Part shown: positions 18,701 to 25,863 of the stretch, piece by piece
How the letters are laid out: each line of letters starts with the position of its first letter
Position numbering within the stretch: the stretch's first letter is position 1
DNA from: Bacteroidia bacterium
GTDB lineage: Bacteria; Bacteroidota; Bacteroidia; UKL13-3
Length of the DNA: 59,605 bases
Direction: 5' to 3'
Assembly (NCBI GenBank): GCA_025454975.1
Contig: JALONK010000016.1
Location: forward strand, 1-59,605
Notes under the pieces: model-generated
The model's database searches: none
What the model was told of the DNA's origin: nothing
The model's input: only the letters and a program-made list of their open reading frames with translations
Made by a program: the position numbers and the translations under genes

Positions 18701-18729
18701 ATCAGCCATTTGCATAATTTAATTTTCAT
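12754..18729 (-). CDS. Giant secreted choice-of-anchor I / 5'-nucleotidase-like protein with T9SS signal
   Basis: This 1991-residue secreted protein has five parts. After a signal peptide (MKIKLCKWLMCISLF...VSA), residues about 25-545 form a beta-propeller-like choice-of-anchor I domain (LLVANEGEPNVGYTIDPEGS, TANEGDARADWG). About 545-1190 is a 5'-nucleotidase-type metallophosphoesterase with LHSSDMESG, SSGDNTLPG and GNHEFDLG, plus the nucleotidase C-terminal domain (NLSSDANLWYAR, LKNGGGIRS). About 1190-1420 is an OB-like nucleic-acid-binding-type domain (VKVRGVVTRAWGRFIYIQD). Four SusE-like Ig repeats follow. The end is a type IX sorting domain (FELFPNPANDLVTV, GIYHIRV). It is probably displayed on the cell surface or released, hydrolysing phosphate esters such as extracellular nucleotides. 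The substrate is inferred from the family. It is monocistronic, with its own terminator. Confidence 0.88.
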   Translation of the reverse strand: MKIKLCKWLMCISLFYAAQVSAQITPQFLGRFSTGIYNTAAAEISAYDKASKRMFVTNGPDTSMKVVDLSNPANPIQISSISIKPYGIDLTSVACKNGIVAVAVIDSLGKTENGKVVFFNAQTLAYINQVDVGANPDMVTFTPDGNKLLVANEGEPNVGYTIDPEGSISIITLTGGIQNLNQSNVQTAGFTAFNNQPLDSRIKITGRIQSGGNFLRNSTIAEDLEPEYITVSDNSLTAWVTCQENNCLAEVDIANATVTKLIPLGFKNHNLAGNGLDASDQGSTVNIANYPVFGMYQPDAISSYMVGNTTYLVTANEGDARADWGAANVEEIRAGNAGYVLDTVKFGGAAQVAALKASTALGRLNVTNRYGDFNNDGRFDSIFCFGARSFSIWNATTGTLVWDSKDEFEQRTNALFPLNFNASNSNNTFKNRSDDKGPEPEAATVGKILDSVYAFIGLERIGGVMIYNITDPANPYFVNYINNRVLSVTPSLANLAQVGDLGPEGIVFIPRAESPNGRDLLLVSNEISGTVSVIQLNTRSAYQMQILHSSDMESGLAAVIDAPNYAAIVDKLEDEHVNTLILSSGDNTLPGPFLSAGEDATLQTPLRNTSTLYYSGTQAIRPAIGRPDIAIMNIIGFNASAFGNHEFDLGTSDLNGQIGVDIRNNGADKRSIGAQFPYVNCNLNFSNDPNLNYLYTSQILRDTAFRTSPNITNNNQKRGIAPSVIIERNGEKIGIVGATTQVLASISSPGFTTVIGPQVDNMPALAAIIQPVVDSLIAKEGVNKIILLAHLQQLANEKALAPLLRNVDIIISGGNHAYTADGNDRLTPGHVATERYPIRTTSANNQPMVILNTTSEWKYVGRFVCDFDTAGVLLTNSLDSTINGAYVCDSAMVTSLWGTYNAAFASGTKGAGVRTLCNVIQTVITSKDGNLFGKSNVFLEGRRNAVRTEETNLGNLSSDANLWYARQYDPQVRVSLKNGGGIRSAVGFINTVGNNSILERTQANASANKQAGDISQLDIENSLRFNNSLVIVSTNAAGLRRLFEHGINATRPGATPGQFPQVGGVAFSYDTTRATGNKLWSLVITDSIGNRLDTIVRNGLLHGDTSRIIKVVTLNFLANPSGAGSPIGGDGYPFPSNITSRVNLDTAIKTTGTATFAGIGSEQDAFAEYMLARHQTTQNAYNVRDTNLFGDRRIQLLNARPDAIFPETNPPVTIAAARAVASPNTVKVRGVVTRAWGRFIYIQDVTGGIGVRQSSGSMVTAISNGTLKEGDSVEVIGPRNDFNNYQQIQLATGNYTSTNSITILASNRTVTPVTITVNQLNTNGEAFESRLVRIVGLRTNVSGSFTASTNYTVWDGSNTNDTTILRVIAAQDTEMEDAPALSIPNGIFIFEGILAQFCSGSTGCTTGYQLYGVRKRDIIIPLGAFNLNAPANNARVVTTSQSTSPVNINWRRSTNATSYKWMITTAAGNFTAPLLVVPSNNNGVDTALTLTSGAIDALLASLNLPQGDSVETKWTVFAYLGTDSLKAAQDFNLRLVRSAPVPVLLGNFNLLAPSNNTRLVTNAGGQQPVIINWTRSANANTYKWMITSASGSFTNALLTLPSANNGSDSVLILTTGIIDAFLALQNVAQGDSIATKWTVYAYRGTDSLMASQSFSLLLVRAAPAPVLPGSFNLISPINGARAEAQQGSSSNLLITWNRSANATSYKWMATALNGSFNAPILSLPSNNNGIDTALTINLNTLDGILKSLGVKRTDSTTVKWTVYAYRNSDSIKATTERNITLVRARILGSFNLSTPANNAKIEVSGTSSNSVVITWQASNNASTYRWLIKLPSGNFNTPFASFLSDNNGTSTSITLTESAIDGLLASAGVAVGDSALLNWTVRAIEAEDSIQATPFNILIKRKSNVGLLDANKGIAFELFPNPANDLVTVKLPTLEAVEVLLFDATGKLVYSTSSQAKEQLIIRTGELSEGIYHIRVQSQTASTTKKVVIVR
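13030..14468 (-). repeat. Four tandem coding repeats (SusE-like modules), about 360 bp each
   Basis: The C-terminal third of the giant protein repeats a module of about 115-120 residues four times. The modules open FNLNAPANNARV, FNLLAPSNNTRL, FNLISPINGARA and FNLSTPANNAKI. Each continues with a W-x2-S-x2-A-x-[ST]-Y-[KR]-W strand, an S-x-N-N-G-x-[DS] turn and a K/N-W-T-V-x-A strand. The modules are clearly homologous but already diverged. The SusE fold suggests glycan or surface binding, or a spacer. Confidence 0.85.
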
Positions 18730-18821
18730 ACCTTAACTTTTAGTCCTGCAAATTGAACTGCAAGCAATATGTAAAAGTTAAGAGCAATTAAACTGATGTT
18801 TAATTTTGAGTAAAGCGAATG

Positions 18822-19238
18822 TTAATTGAACCTCTTACTTCTAATATATGCATTATAGGTTTTTATAAATTCATGCATCTTCTTATTGTATTTTGGCGTA
18901 AGCGCTGTTTCAAAAGTAACCGGAATAGCAACTGAAATGGCTAATCCAATATAAAAGTTTCTTTCAGAACTCGTTAAACCCCATACTAATGGAACAACGC
19001 TAATAATTTCGGCTGTTGTTATAGCTCTGCGCACACGCCTTACTTCTTTAAAGGCTTTAAATGAGGCCGGATCAGCTTTAGCCAACTCTTTTAAGTCGGA
19101 AAAATCCAATGTCGTTTTATTTAATACCGGTAGAATATTACCGTTATGCATAACATAATCTAATGTATCCTTTATTTGAGCCTTTACTTGAAATGCGCCT
19201 AAGGATAGGAAAAGCGAGAGTGTTAACAATTGTTTCAT
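18822..19238 (-). CDS. Hypothetical exported protein
   Basis: This 138-residue protein was not recognised. It has a clear signal peptide (MKQLLTLSLFLSLGAFQVKAQ) with cleavage before Gln, common in this phylum. The mature part has a basic stretch (EVRRVRRAITTAEII) and a hydrophobic pair of segments (about 78-112) that may insert in a membrane. It starts 14 bp after the mazG stop, so the two are probably cotranscribed. The function is unknown. Confidence 0.7.
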   Translation of the reverse strand: MKQLLTLSLFLSLGAFQVKAQIKDTLDYVMHNGNILPVLNKTTLDFSDLKELAKADPASFKAFKEVRRVRRAITTAEIISVVPLVWGLTSSERNFYIGLAISVAIPVTFETALTPKYNKKMHEFIKTYNAYIRSKRFN

Positions 19239-19252
19239 GTGCTGTTAACATT

Positions 19253-20038
19253 TTACAAACCTTTTTGTTTGGCCTCATTCCACCATTTATCCAATTCTTC
19301 GAGTGAAAATGTGGTAAGCGGTTGTTGAGTTATTTTAGCGGCTTCCTCAATGTATTGGAAACGTTGTATAAACTTTTGATTCGTTTTTTCTAATGCATCA
19401 TCAGGATTAATATTGTGTTTACGCGCCAGGTTAACCAATGCAAATAAAAAATCACCAAATTCTTTCTCCGTATTTTCTGATAATTGGTCCTTATTAAACT
19501 CTGCTTTCAATTCATCTAACTCTTCGTCAACTTTTAGCCAAACTTCTTTAGCCGTTGGCCAATCAAACCCAACTTGTGCCGCCTTATCCTGTATTCGAAG
19601 AGCTTTTACCAAACTTGGTGTGCCTTTAGCTACACCGCTTAACACCGACTTATTACCTTCTTTTAATTTAATTTGTTCCCAATTTTCCTTCACTTCCTCA
19701 GCGTTATTTACTTTAACGTCACCATAAATATGAGGATGCCGAACTATTAATTTATCACAAAGGGCATGACAAACATCTGCAATATCAAATTGCTGTTGCT
19801 CAGAGGCAATTCGGGCATAAAAAACTATATGTAAAAGTACATCCCCTAACTCTTTTTTTAGTTCCTGATCATCCTGCTTTAAAATTGCATCACTTAATTC
19901 GTAAGTTTCTTCAATGGTTAAGTGCCTGAGTGATTCGTTGGTTTGTTTTTTATCCCATGGACATTTTTCACGTAATTCATCCATAATATCCAACAACCTT
20001 GAAAAGGCGTCTAACTTTTGCTGTTTAGTATTGGCCAT
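19253..20038 (-). CDS. mazG: Nucleoside triphosphate pyrophosphohydrolase MazG
   Basis: The enzyme hydrolyses NTPs/dNTPs to the monophosphate and pyrophosphate, acting as a house-cleaning enzyme in the cytoplasm. At 261 residues it has the usual two tandem MazG modules. The metal-binding EEx2E of the first is at Glu43-Glu44-x2-Glu47 (IEETYELSDA), with ELGDVLLH at about 63-70. The second module shows DELDELKAEF and EFGDFLFALVN. The N-terminal LRxxCPWDKKQT is diagnostic. A small exported-protein gene follows 14 bp downstream. Confidence 0.95.
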   Translation of the reverse strand: MANTKQQKLDAFSRLLDIMDELREKCPWDKKQTNESLRHLTIEETYELSDAILKQDDQELKKELGDVLLHIVFYARIASEQQQFDIADVCHALCDKLIVRHPHIYGDVKVNNAEEVKENWEQIKLKEGNKSVLSGVAKGTPSLVKALRIQDKAAQVGFDWPTAKEVWLKVDEELDELKAEFNKDQLSENTEKEFGDFLFALVNLARKHNINPDDALEKTNQKFIQRFQYIEEAAKITQQPLTTFSLEELDKWWNEAKQKGL

Positions 20039-20226
20039 AAACTTATAATATGCTCATGCGAAGTAACATTCATTTTTTGATATTATTACCTGTAAAACGT
20101 ATAAATATATTCCGTGTGTTTTAGTTTATGATTTACGGAAATTAGACGCTGATTTGCTCATCAGCATAAAAACTCTGGCTTACCTTCTATTAGAATTCAG
20201 AATTTTTTCAGATAAATAGAAAGTAT

Positions 20227-20234
20227 TACATTTG
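20227..20234 (+). promoter_or_regulatory. Putative -7 box TACATTTG abutting the start codon
   Basis: TACATTTG fits the Bacteroidota primary-sigma -7 consensus TAnnTTTG. It ends 4 nt before the ATG at 20239, so transcription would begin at or near the start codon (leaderless mRNA). No good -33 TTG is obvious. Confidence 0.4.
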
Positions 20235-20238
20235 TTAT

Positions 20239-20970
20239 ATGAAAAAACTATGTATCATTATATTAAGTTGTGCCATTTTATCTGCATGCACCAAAGAACA
20301 GTTAGCCTCATTAATTAGTTCACCAAGCTTAAGCAACCAAGAGATAGTTGAAGGTTTAAAAAATGCCTTACAAGTAGGAACAGATACGTCAGTAGTAACT
20401 TTAAATAAACTAGATGGATATTATAGAGATGAGGCGGTTAAAATTTTGTTACCAGCAGAAGCACAAGTTATTTATGATAACATTAATCGAATTCCGGGTA
20501 ACTTAGGAACTCAATTATTAGAACAAGCCATTGTGAGTATAAACAGAGCGGCAGAAGATGCTGCCATAGAAGCAAAACCAATTTTTATTGATGCGATAAC
20601 CGGTATAACTATTTCCGACGGACTTAGTATTTTAAATGGTAAAGACACTGCCGCTACTGCTTATCTGAAACTAAAAACATTTACCCCGCTAACCAACGCA
20701 TTCGCTCCAAAAATTAATACATCATTGGGAAAACCTTTGGTTGGAAATATCTCTGCTGCATCAGCTTATACCGATCTGGTGAACGCTTATAATACAGCCT
20801 CTTTAGGTGGAGTATTATTTCCACGTATTACTACTAATACTTTAGGTGAACATGTAACTCAAAAAGCGCTTGATGGATTGTTTTTAAAAGTTGCAGAAGA
20901 AGAAAAAGCAATTAGAACTGACCCATTAGCCCGCGTTACCGATATTTTGAAAAAGGTATTTGGTAAATGA
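20239..20970 (+). CDS. DUF4197-family lipoprotein
   Basis: The 243-residue lipoprotein has signal peptide MKKLCIIILSCAILSAC with lipobox Cys17. The rest matches the DUF4197 family: the EIVEGLKNALQVGTDT segment near 38-53, then the LLPAEAQ segment and the KALDGLFLKVAEEEKAIR C-terminal region, followed by a short TDILKKVFGK end. The function of the family is unknown. Its stop overlaps the next gene's ATG by 4 bp, and that gene overlaps a TonB-receptor-like gene the same way. It is therefore the first member of a translationally coupled envelope operon. Confidence 0.88.
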   Translation: MKKLCIIILSCAILSACTKEQLASLISSPSLSNQEIVEGLKNALQVGTDTSVVTLNKLDGYYRDEAVKILLPAEAQVIYDNINRIPGNLGTQLLEQAIVSINRAAEDAAIEAKPIFIDAITGITISDGLSILNGKDTAATAYLKLKTFTPLTNAFAPKINTSLGKPLVGNISAASAYTDLVNAYNTASLGGVLFPRITTNTLGEHVTQKALDGLFLKVAEEEKAIRTDPLARVTDILKKVFGK

Positions 20971-21530
20971 GAATATTAATTATCCTGATTTATTTAGGAA
21001 GTCTAACACATAGAGGTAATGCTCAAACATTTTTACAGGTGTTAGATTTCGGTTTGCAAACCGAAATCCCTGTTTATATAAATAAGCCTTACAACAAGTT
21101 TCAAATAAACCCGGCTTTAGCGTTAAGAATTACTACTCCGTTCAATACCCGTTATTTGCTTCAACTGAATATACAAGGTCAACAAGCAAACAATCAACAG
21201 CTAAAATCTTTCGACATGTTCATGATAAAAGCATCGTGCTTACGTAAATGGAAGATGAATACCAACTTGGGTTTGTTAGCGGGTGTTCAATTTGGAAACC
21301 ACATGTTTAAGTTCAGTGGCCATGATGTGCCAAGTAACCTAAAAACAGAATCGGAGTGGTTAACCGGTGTATCCACTGAACTAAATTATCAGGTGAAAAA
21401 CTTCCATTTATTTGGTGGACTGAGTTATACCCATACCTATACTTATCATTCGCTTCAATTGTTTCAACCTTATTTGGGTGTTAGTTATCAGTTTAATACA
21501 CCTTCATCTGTTATTGCATTTTTAAAATGA
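20967..21530 (+). CDS. Small outer-membrane beta-barrel protein (hypothetical)
   Basis: The 187-residue protein begins with a signal peptide (MRILIILIYLGSL...GNA, then Gln). It is followed by alternating-hydrophobicity strands rich in Tyr, Phe, Asn and Gln, such as YLLQLNIQGQQ and FHLFGGLSYTHTYTY, which suggest an eight-stranded barrel. It does not end in the usual terminal Phe: the last residues are AFLK. It sits between the DUF4197 lipoprotein and a TonB-receptor-like gene with 4-bp overlaps on both sides, so its job is presumably linked to theirs. The family is not recognised. Confidence 0.75.
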   Translation: MRILIILIYLGSLTHRGNAQTFLQVLDFGLQTEIPVYINKPYNKFQINPALALRITTPFNTRYLLQLNIQGQQANNQQLKSFDMFMIKASCLRKWKMNTNLGLLAGVQFGNHMFKFSGHDVPSNLKTESEWLTGVSTELNYQVKNFHLFGGLSYTHTYTYHSLQLFQPYLGVSYQFNTPSSVIAFLK

Positions 21531-23506
21531 GGTTAGCTTACTACTTTTTTATTTGTCTATTAATTCCATTAATAAGTGTTGGTCAACAAAGTTCAGACAC
21601 TTTGTTATATGTTAAACAAGATGAGGGATTAAGCATCTTATCTGCAAAGCTACAACCTATAAAAGATGAGAAGCAATATATAACTGCTGATATGATAAAA
21701 GCATTTGGTGTTGGAAGATTAAGCGATTTGATTGCTTTTATTGATAAACAGAGTGGTTTTAATTTAAACTCCGAATCATTTGTATTAAATCAAGGTGGAC
21801 GTTCACCTTTCCTTCAGAACAATGTACTTATTTTTATCAATTATGTAAAAGTAGAACTACCAAGATTTCACCCATTGGCACTTAATCAACTGGGGATAGC
21901 AATAAGCGATATCGCTTGGGTTGAAGTTATTCAAACACCAACAACAATTAATGGAACATTCGTTCCTAATGGAGCGATTCATATTATAACGAGAAACGAT
22001 GCAAAAGGATTTCAGGCTAAATATCTGCATCAAAGTGGTAATCCGGTGAATGACCCCGGACCTGCAAGATATATTCCCGGTTATGCCTCGCCAAATATTG
22101 ACAGGGTTGGATCGGTGCATGAAGGTGTTATTGGTTATTATTTTAAAAAAGGACATATCAAATTTACAGGTACCGGACAAGATATTTACACTCCCGATAC
22201 TTTAACGTTAAGCAGGCATCAACAAACCGGATATACTAATCGCTTTAATAGATATGAAGGTTTTAGAATAGAAGCAGCCATGCAGCATAAAAAAACAAGT
22301 ATAGACATTGGTTATGCAAAACAATGGTTTACCGGCGTACAATTTCATCTTGCCTATCAAGGTTTTGAACAGGTTAAATTCGATAACAACGAAGGGCGCT
22401 TGCAACTGGTACATGCGATTAACAAAAACCGCTATTTTAAATTTACTCAATCTATTAATTTTCATCATTACCAAACACCAAATACCTTATATAATGATGT
22501 AAAACTCTCAGCTTATCATCATCATACCGGCAATCTTGCTTATGGCTTTAGAAATAAAAAGCAAAATAAAAAATTTGAAACCGGGTTAAATCTTCGAGCT
22601 ATAAACAGCTTAGCACAAGAGCACATTATTGTAAAACCTTACGTGTGGACGCTTCATCAAAAAAATAAAAAAACATCTTATTCGTATTTTGGTGGTATAA
22701 ATGTATTTAACCAACAAGTATTTCCGGAAGCAACGATTCAAAAATTTCGGATCCGAAATGTAATCAGCAGTAGTAAGTGGATTTTAGCCTATCAATCTAC
22801 TTCGGCCTATATGGAACAAGGTATTATTGCCTATAATATATTCATTAATAAAAATGCTAATTCAACTTTCCGGAACAATGGTGGTTATGTTAATGAAAAA
22901 GATAAATCAGCTATTCATCGTTTTAGCGGTGATTATTTTTATATTGTAAACATGGGTGGTAATTTTAAAGTTACATTCAATGGTGGATTTCGATTAGGGT
23001 TTCAGGAATTAGTAGTTGTACCTGAACAAGGAATTAATAACTTGTTATTACCAAATTCAACATTACAAGCCGCCAATACCTATTCATTTGTTTGGGGCAC
23101 CAATATCCATTATGATGTAATTCGAAACTTCTGGATTGATATTGATTATTTCCGTCAGAAACACTATAGTAATACAAATCGGATAGAAGAATTGGCTGAG
23201 CAAATGCCTATCAATAAACTTTTAATTACTGCTAATATAAAATTACCGGAGCGATTTGAAATCTCACTAAGGAGTAGTGCTCAAAGTGCTGCCCGGTGGA
23301 CATATTACCTCCCTTCATCAGGATTGCGTTCGGAAAAATTACCTGCCGTGTTTACAGCAGATTTAGCTATCAATAAAAAACTTTGGAAAGAAAAATTAAA
23401 CATCAACCTAAACTTAAGAAATTTGTGGTTTGCACAAGAACAATACCATCCGATAGGAGCTGATTTATTACCAAGGGTATTCATTACCGCAGGATTTCAA
23501 CTTTAA
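21527..23506 (+). CDS. TonB-dependent receptor-like outer-membrane protein
   Basis: The 659-residue protein has a signal peptide (MRLAYYFFICLLIPLISVGQ). A plug-like domain (about 50-160) follows, with ITADMIKAFGVGRLSDLIAF, VLIFINYVKV, IAWVEVIQTPTT and GAIHIITRN, the last two being the typical plug end. A barrel runs to the C-terminus and ends FQL. It is shorter than most receptors and lacks the carboxypeptidase-like domain. It is the last gene of the operon with the DUF4197 lipoprotein and a small barrel. The ligand is unknown. It could be a receptor that has lost transport function, as the plug is less conserved than usual. Confidence 0.82.
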   Translation: MRLAYYFFICLLIPLISVGQQSSDTLLYVKQDEGLSILSAKLQPIKDEKQYITADMIKAFGVGRLSDLIAFIDKQSGFNLNSESFVLNQGGRSPFLQNNVLIFINYVKVELPRFHPLALNQLGIAISDIAWVEVIQTPTTINGTFVPNGAIHIITRNDAKGFQAKYLHQSGNPVNDPGPARYIPGYASPNIDRVGSVHEGVIGYYFKKGHIKFTGTGQDIYTPDTLTLSRHQQTGYTNRFNRYEGFRIEAAMQHKKTSIDIGYAKQWFTGVQFHLAYQGFEQVKFDNNEGRLQLVHAINKNRYFKFTQSINFHHYQTPNTLYNDVKLSAYHHHTGNLAYGFRNKKQNKKFETGLNLRAINSLAQEHIIVKPYVWTLHQKNKKTSYSYFGGINVFNQQVFPEATIQKFRIRNVISSSKWILAYQSTSAYMEQGIIAYNIFINKNANSTFRNNGGYVNEKDKSAIHRFSGDYFYIVNMGGNFKVTFNGGFRLGFQELVVVPEQGINNLLLPNSTLQAANTYSFVWGTNIHYDVIRNFWIDIDYFRQKHYSNTNRIEELAEQMPINKLLITANIKLPERFEISLRSSAQSAARWTYYLPSSGLRSEKLPAVFTADLAINKKLWKEKLNINLNLRNLWFAQEQYHPIGADLLPRVFITAGFQL

Positions 23507-23542
23507 CTGTAAACTTTAAAAAAAGGAATTACGAACAATACT

Positions 23543-23550
23543 TATTTTTG
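23543..23550 (+). promoter_or_regulatory. Putative -7 box TATTTTTG just before cca
   Basis: TATTTTTG fits TAnnTTTG and ends 5 nt before the GTG at 23556. This position suggests a transcript with little or no leader and supports the GTG as the start. Confidence 0.45.
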
Positions 23551-23555
23551 CATTT

Positions 23556-24959
23556 GTGAAGATTGAATTAACAGATCCGATTTTTAGTCAGATAGCCAAA
23601 ATTACTCAACAACAGAAAGTAGATGCCTACGTTGTGGGTGGTTTTGTGCGCGACTACATTCTCGAACGAACAAGTAAAGATATTGATGTGGTTGTATTGG
23701 GTGATGGCATTGCTGTGGCCAAGGAACTAGCAGCACAATGTTCAGGAAGTCAGTTTGCCTATTTTAAAAACTTTGGTACAGCCATGGTAAAAACTGATGA
23801 ATGGGAAATTGAGTTTGTTGGAGCAAGAAAAGAAAGTTACACATCGGGTTCAAGAAAACCTTATGTAACGCCCGGTAGCTTAAACGATGATCAACTGCGA
23901 CGAGATTTTACAATCAATGCTCTTGCCATTAGTTTAAATGCTGATGATTATGGAATATTAATTGATCCCTTTGGTGGTATCGAAGATATTAATAATAAGT
24001 TGTTGCAAACCCCAACCAACCCTGATATTACCTTTAGTGATGACCCATTGAGGATGCTCAGGTGTATTAGATTTGCCACCCAACTTAAGTTTGAAATAGC
24101 TTATGAAACTTATGAAGCATTAAAAAGAAATGCCTACCGAATAAAAATTATCTCGGCAGAACGTATAAGTGAAGAATTGAACAAAATTCTTAAATCAAAC
24201 AAACCTTCAATTGGTTTTAATTTATTATTTGACACCGGTATACTACAATTAATTTTCCCCGAGTTAGCTGCAATGCATGGAGTTGAGGTGATGCATGGGA
24301 AGGCACATAAAGATAATTTTTACCATACTTTAATGGTTCTTGATCAGGTGTGTCAATATTCTGATGATTTATGGTTAAGATGGGCAGCTTTATTACATGA
24401 CATTGCCAAACCAGTAACTAAAAGATTTGACCCTGTACATGGATGGACTTTTCACGGGCATGAAGACAAAGGCAGTAGGATGGTGAAAAAAATCTTTAAT
24501 CATTTAAGGCTTCCACAAAATGAGAAGATGAGATATGTTGAGAAATTGGTTGCCATGCATCATCGGCCCAAAGTACTTGCTGAACAAGGAATAACCGATA
24601 GCGCCATTAGAAGATTAATTGTTGATGCAGGAGAAGATATTGACGATTTATTTAAACTATGTAAAGCTGATATTACCAGTAAGTTTAAAGAAAAGGTTGA
24701 AACATATAGAAGGAAATTAGATAACGTTAAAGCATTGGTGGCTGATGTTACTGAACGAGATGAATTGAGAAACTGGCAACCACCAATAACAGGTGAAATG
24801 ATAATGCAAACATTTGCCCTAAAACCGGGAAGAGAAATAGGTATCATAAAAAAAGAAATAAGCGAGGCTATATTGGAAGGGAAAATAAAAAACAATAAAG
24901 AAGAAGCTTTTAATTATATGCTTAGCGTAGCTGAAAAATTAGGAATTCAACCTGTTTAG
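23556..24959 (+). CDS. cca: CCA-adding tRNA nucleotidyltransferase with HD domain
   Basis: The enzyme adds or repairs the 3'-CCA of tRNAs without a template. At 467 residues it has the class II poly(A)-polymerase-like head. GGFVRDYILER (residues 28-38) is followed by the catalytic DID of KDIDVVV, RRDFTINA near 115-122 and the RMLRCIRFA motif. A C-terminal HD domain (WAALLHDIAKP, then FHGHEDKG and MHHRP) provides phosphohydrolase-type residues. The start is GTG; the -7-like box 5 nt upstream supports it. Many tRNA genes in this phylum encode CCA, including the tRNA-Val in this window, so repair may be its main use. A metallopeptidase gene follows 22 bp downstream with its own promoter-like box. 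Confidence 0.93.
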   Translation: MKIELTDPIFSQIAKITQQQKVDAYVVGGFVRDYILERTSKDIDVVVLGDGIAVAKELAAQCSGSQFAYFKNFGTAMVKTDEWEIEFVGARKESYTSGSRKPYVTPGSLNDDQLRRDFTINALAISLNADDYGILIDPFGGIEDINNKLLQTPTNPDITFSDDPLRMLRCIRFATQLKFEIAYETYEALKRNAYRIKIISAERISEELNKILKSNKPSIGFNLLFDTGILQLIFPELAAMHGVEVMHGKAHKDNFYHTLMVLDQVCQYSDDLWLRWAALLHDIAKPVTKRFDPVHGWTFHGHEDKGSRMVKKIFNHLRLPQNEKMRYVEKLVAMHHRPKVLAEQGITDSAIRRLIVDAGEDIDDLFKLCKADITSKFKEKVETYRRKLDNVKALVADVTERDELRNWQPPITGEMIMQTFALKPGREIGIIKKEISEAILEGKIKNNKEEAFNYMLSVAEKLGIQPV

Positions 24960-24969
24960 TAAATTATAT

Positions 24970-24977
24970 TATTTTTG
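24970..24977 (+). promoter_or_regulatory. Putative -7 box TATTTTTG just before the M48 lipoprotein gene
   Basis: TATTTTTG is followed by CACC and the ATG at 24982, the same close arrangement as before cca. A leaderless or nearly leaderless transcript is likely. Confidence 0.45.
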
Positions 24978-24981
24978 CACC

Positions 24982-25812
24982 ATGAAATTAATTCACCTTA
25001 CCTATGTATTCGCATTTGCTGTTGTGCTGGCAGCATGCGGAAAAGAAAAAGATAAAGATTTTAAAGACAACTGCGGCGGAAAAGCACCCGGTGGTGCGGT
25101 TAATATTATGAGCATAAATCAGGATATTAATCTTGGGCAATCAGTAGTACAACAAATTGAGAGTAACCCTACGGAATATCCTATTTTAGACTCAGCCAGT
25201 AACCCTGTTGCTTATGGCCATATTTACCGCATGAGAGATAATATCCTGAACTCGGGTAAAGTGTATTACAAAAATGAGTTTGCATGGCGTATTCGCATCA
25301 TTCGTGATGATAATACCTTAAACGCTTTTTGCACGCCCGGAGGTTATATATATGTATATACCGGCCTTATTAAATATTTAGATAATGAAACCCAATTAGC
25401 CGGAGTTTTAGGACATGAAATTGCTCATGCTGATAGAAGACATAGTGCCGGTCAAATGTTAAAACAATATGGTTTATCAGTATTGATTGATATTTTCACC
25501 AATGGTAATGCTACACAGATTGCTCAAATTGGTGCACAATTATTGGGCTTATCCTTTAGCAGAAGCGATGAAACAGAAGCAGATGATTACAGTGTGCGAT
25601 ATTTATATGGAACTGAATATGATCCTCAAGGTGCTAAATATTTTTTCCAAAAAATTAGTGGCGGGCAACGTGTACCTCAATTTTTAAGTACACATCCGAA
25701 TCCCGACAATCGTGTTGCTAATATTGAAGAAACTTGGAAGTGTTTGGGATCCGGAGGTAATTCAGGAACCTTTGATGAAAGGTATCAGCAGTTTAAAAAC
25801 AGTTTACCATAA
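24982..25812 (+). CDS. M48-family zinc metallopeptidase lipoprotein
   Basis: This 276-residue lipoprotein has a lipobox LAAC with Cys19. The M48 zinc motif is H145-E-I-A-H149, and the third-ligand region is SRSDETEADDYSVRYLY. The usual family signature INAFCTPGGYIYVYTGL appears here as LNAFCTPGGYIYVYTGLI just before the active site. It belongs with periplasmic BepA/YcaL-like peptidases that take part in outer-membrane protein quality control. It has no TPR domain, so it is the short form. Transcription ends at a strong hairpin 3 bp after the stop. Confidence 0.92.
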   Translation: MKLIHLTYVFAFAVVLAACGKEKDKDFKDNCGGKAPGGAVNIMSINQDINLGQSVVQQIESNPTEYPILDSASNPVAYGHIYRMRDNILNSGKVYYKNEFAWRIRIIRDDNTLNAFCTPGGYIYVYTGLIKYLDNETQLAGVLGHEIAHADRRHSAGQMLKQYGLSVLIDIFTNGNATQIAQIGAQLLGLSFSRSDETEADDYSVRYLYGTEYDPQGAKYFFQKISGGQRVPQFLSTHPNPDNRVANIEETWKCLGSGGNSGTFDERYQQFKNSLP

Positions 25813-25814
25813 CT

Positions 25815-25848
25815 AAAAAAGCTCGCAATAAACATTGCGAGCTTTTTT
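25815..25848. terminator. Bidirectional rho-independent terminator
   Basis: A perfect 15-bp stem has A-tract and T-tract ends: AAAAAAGCTCGCAAT (25815-25829), a 4-nt loop and its complement (25834-25848). It lies between the convergent metallopeptidase gene and the barrel-protein gene and can serve both. Confidence 0.92.
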
Positions 25849-25863
25849 TATAACCTAGTTGAT

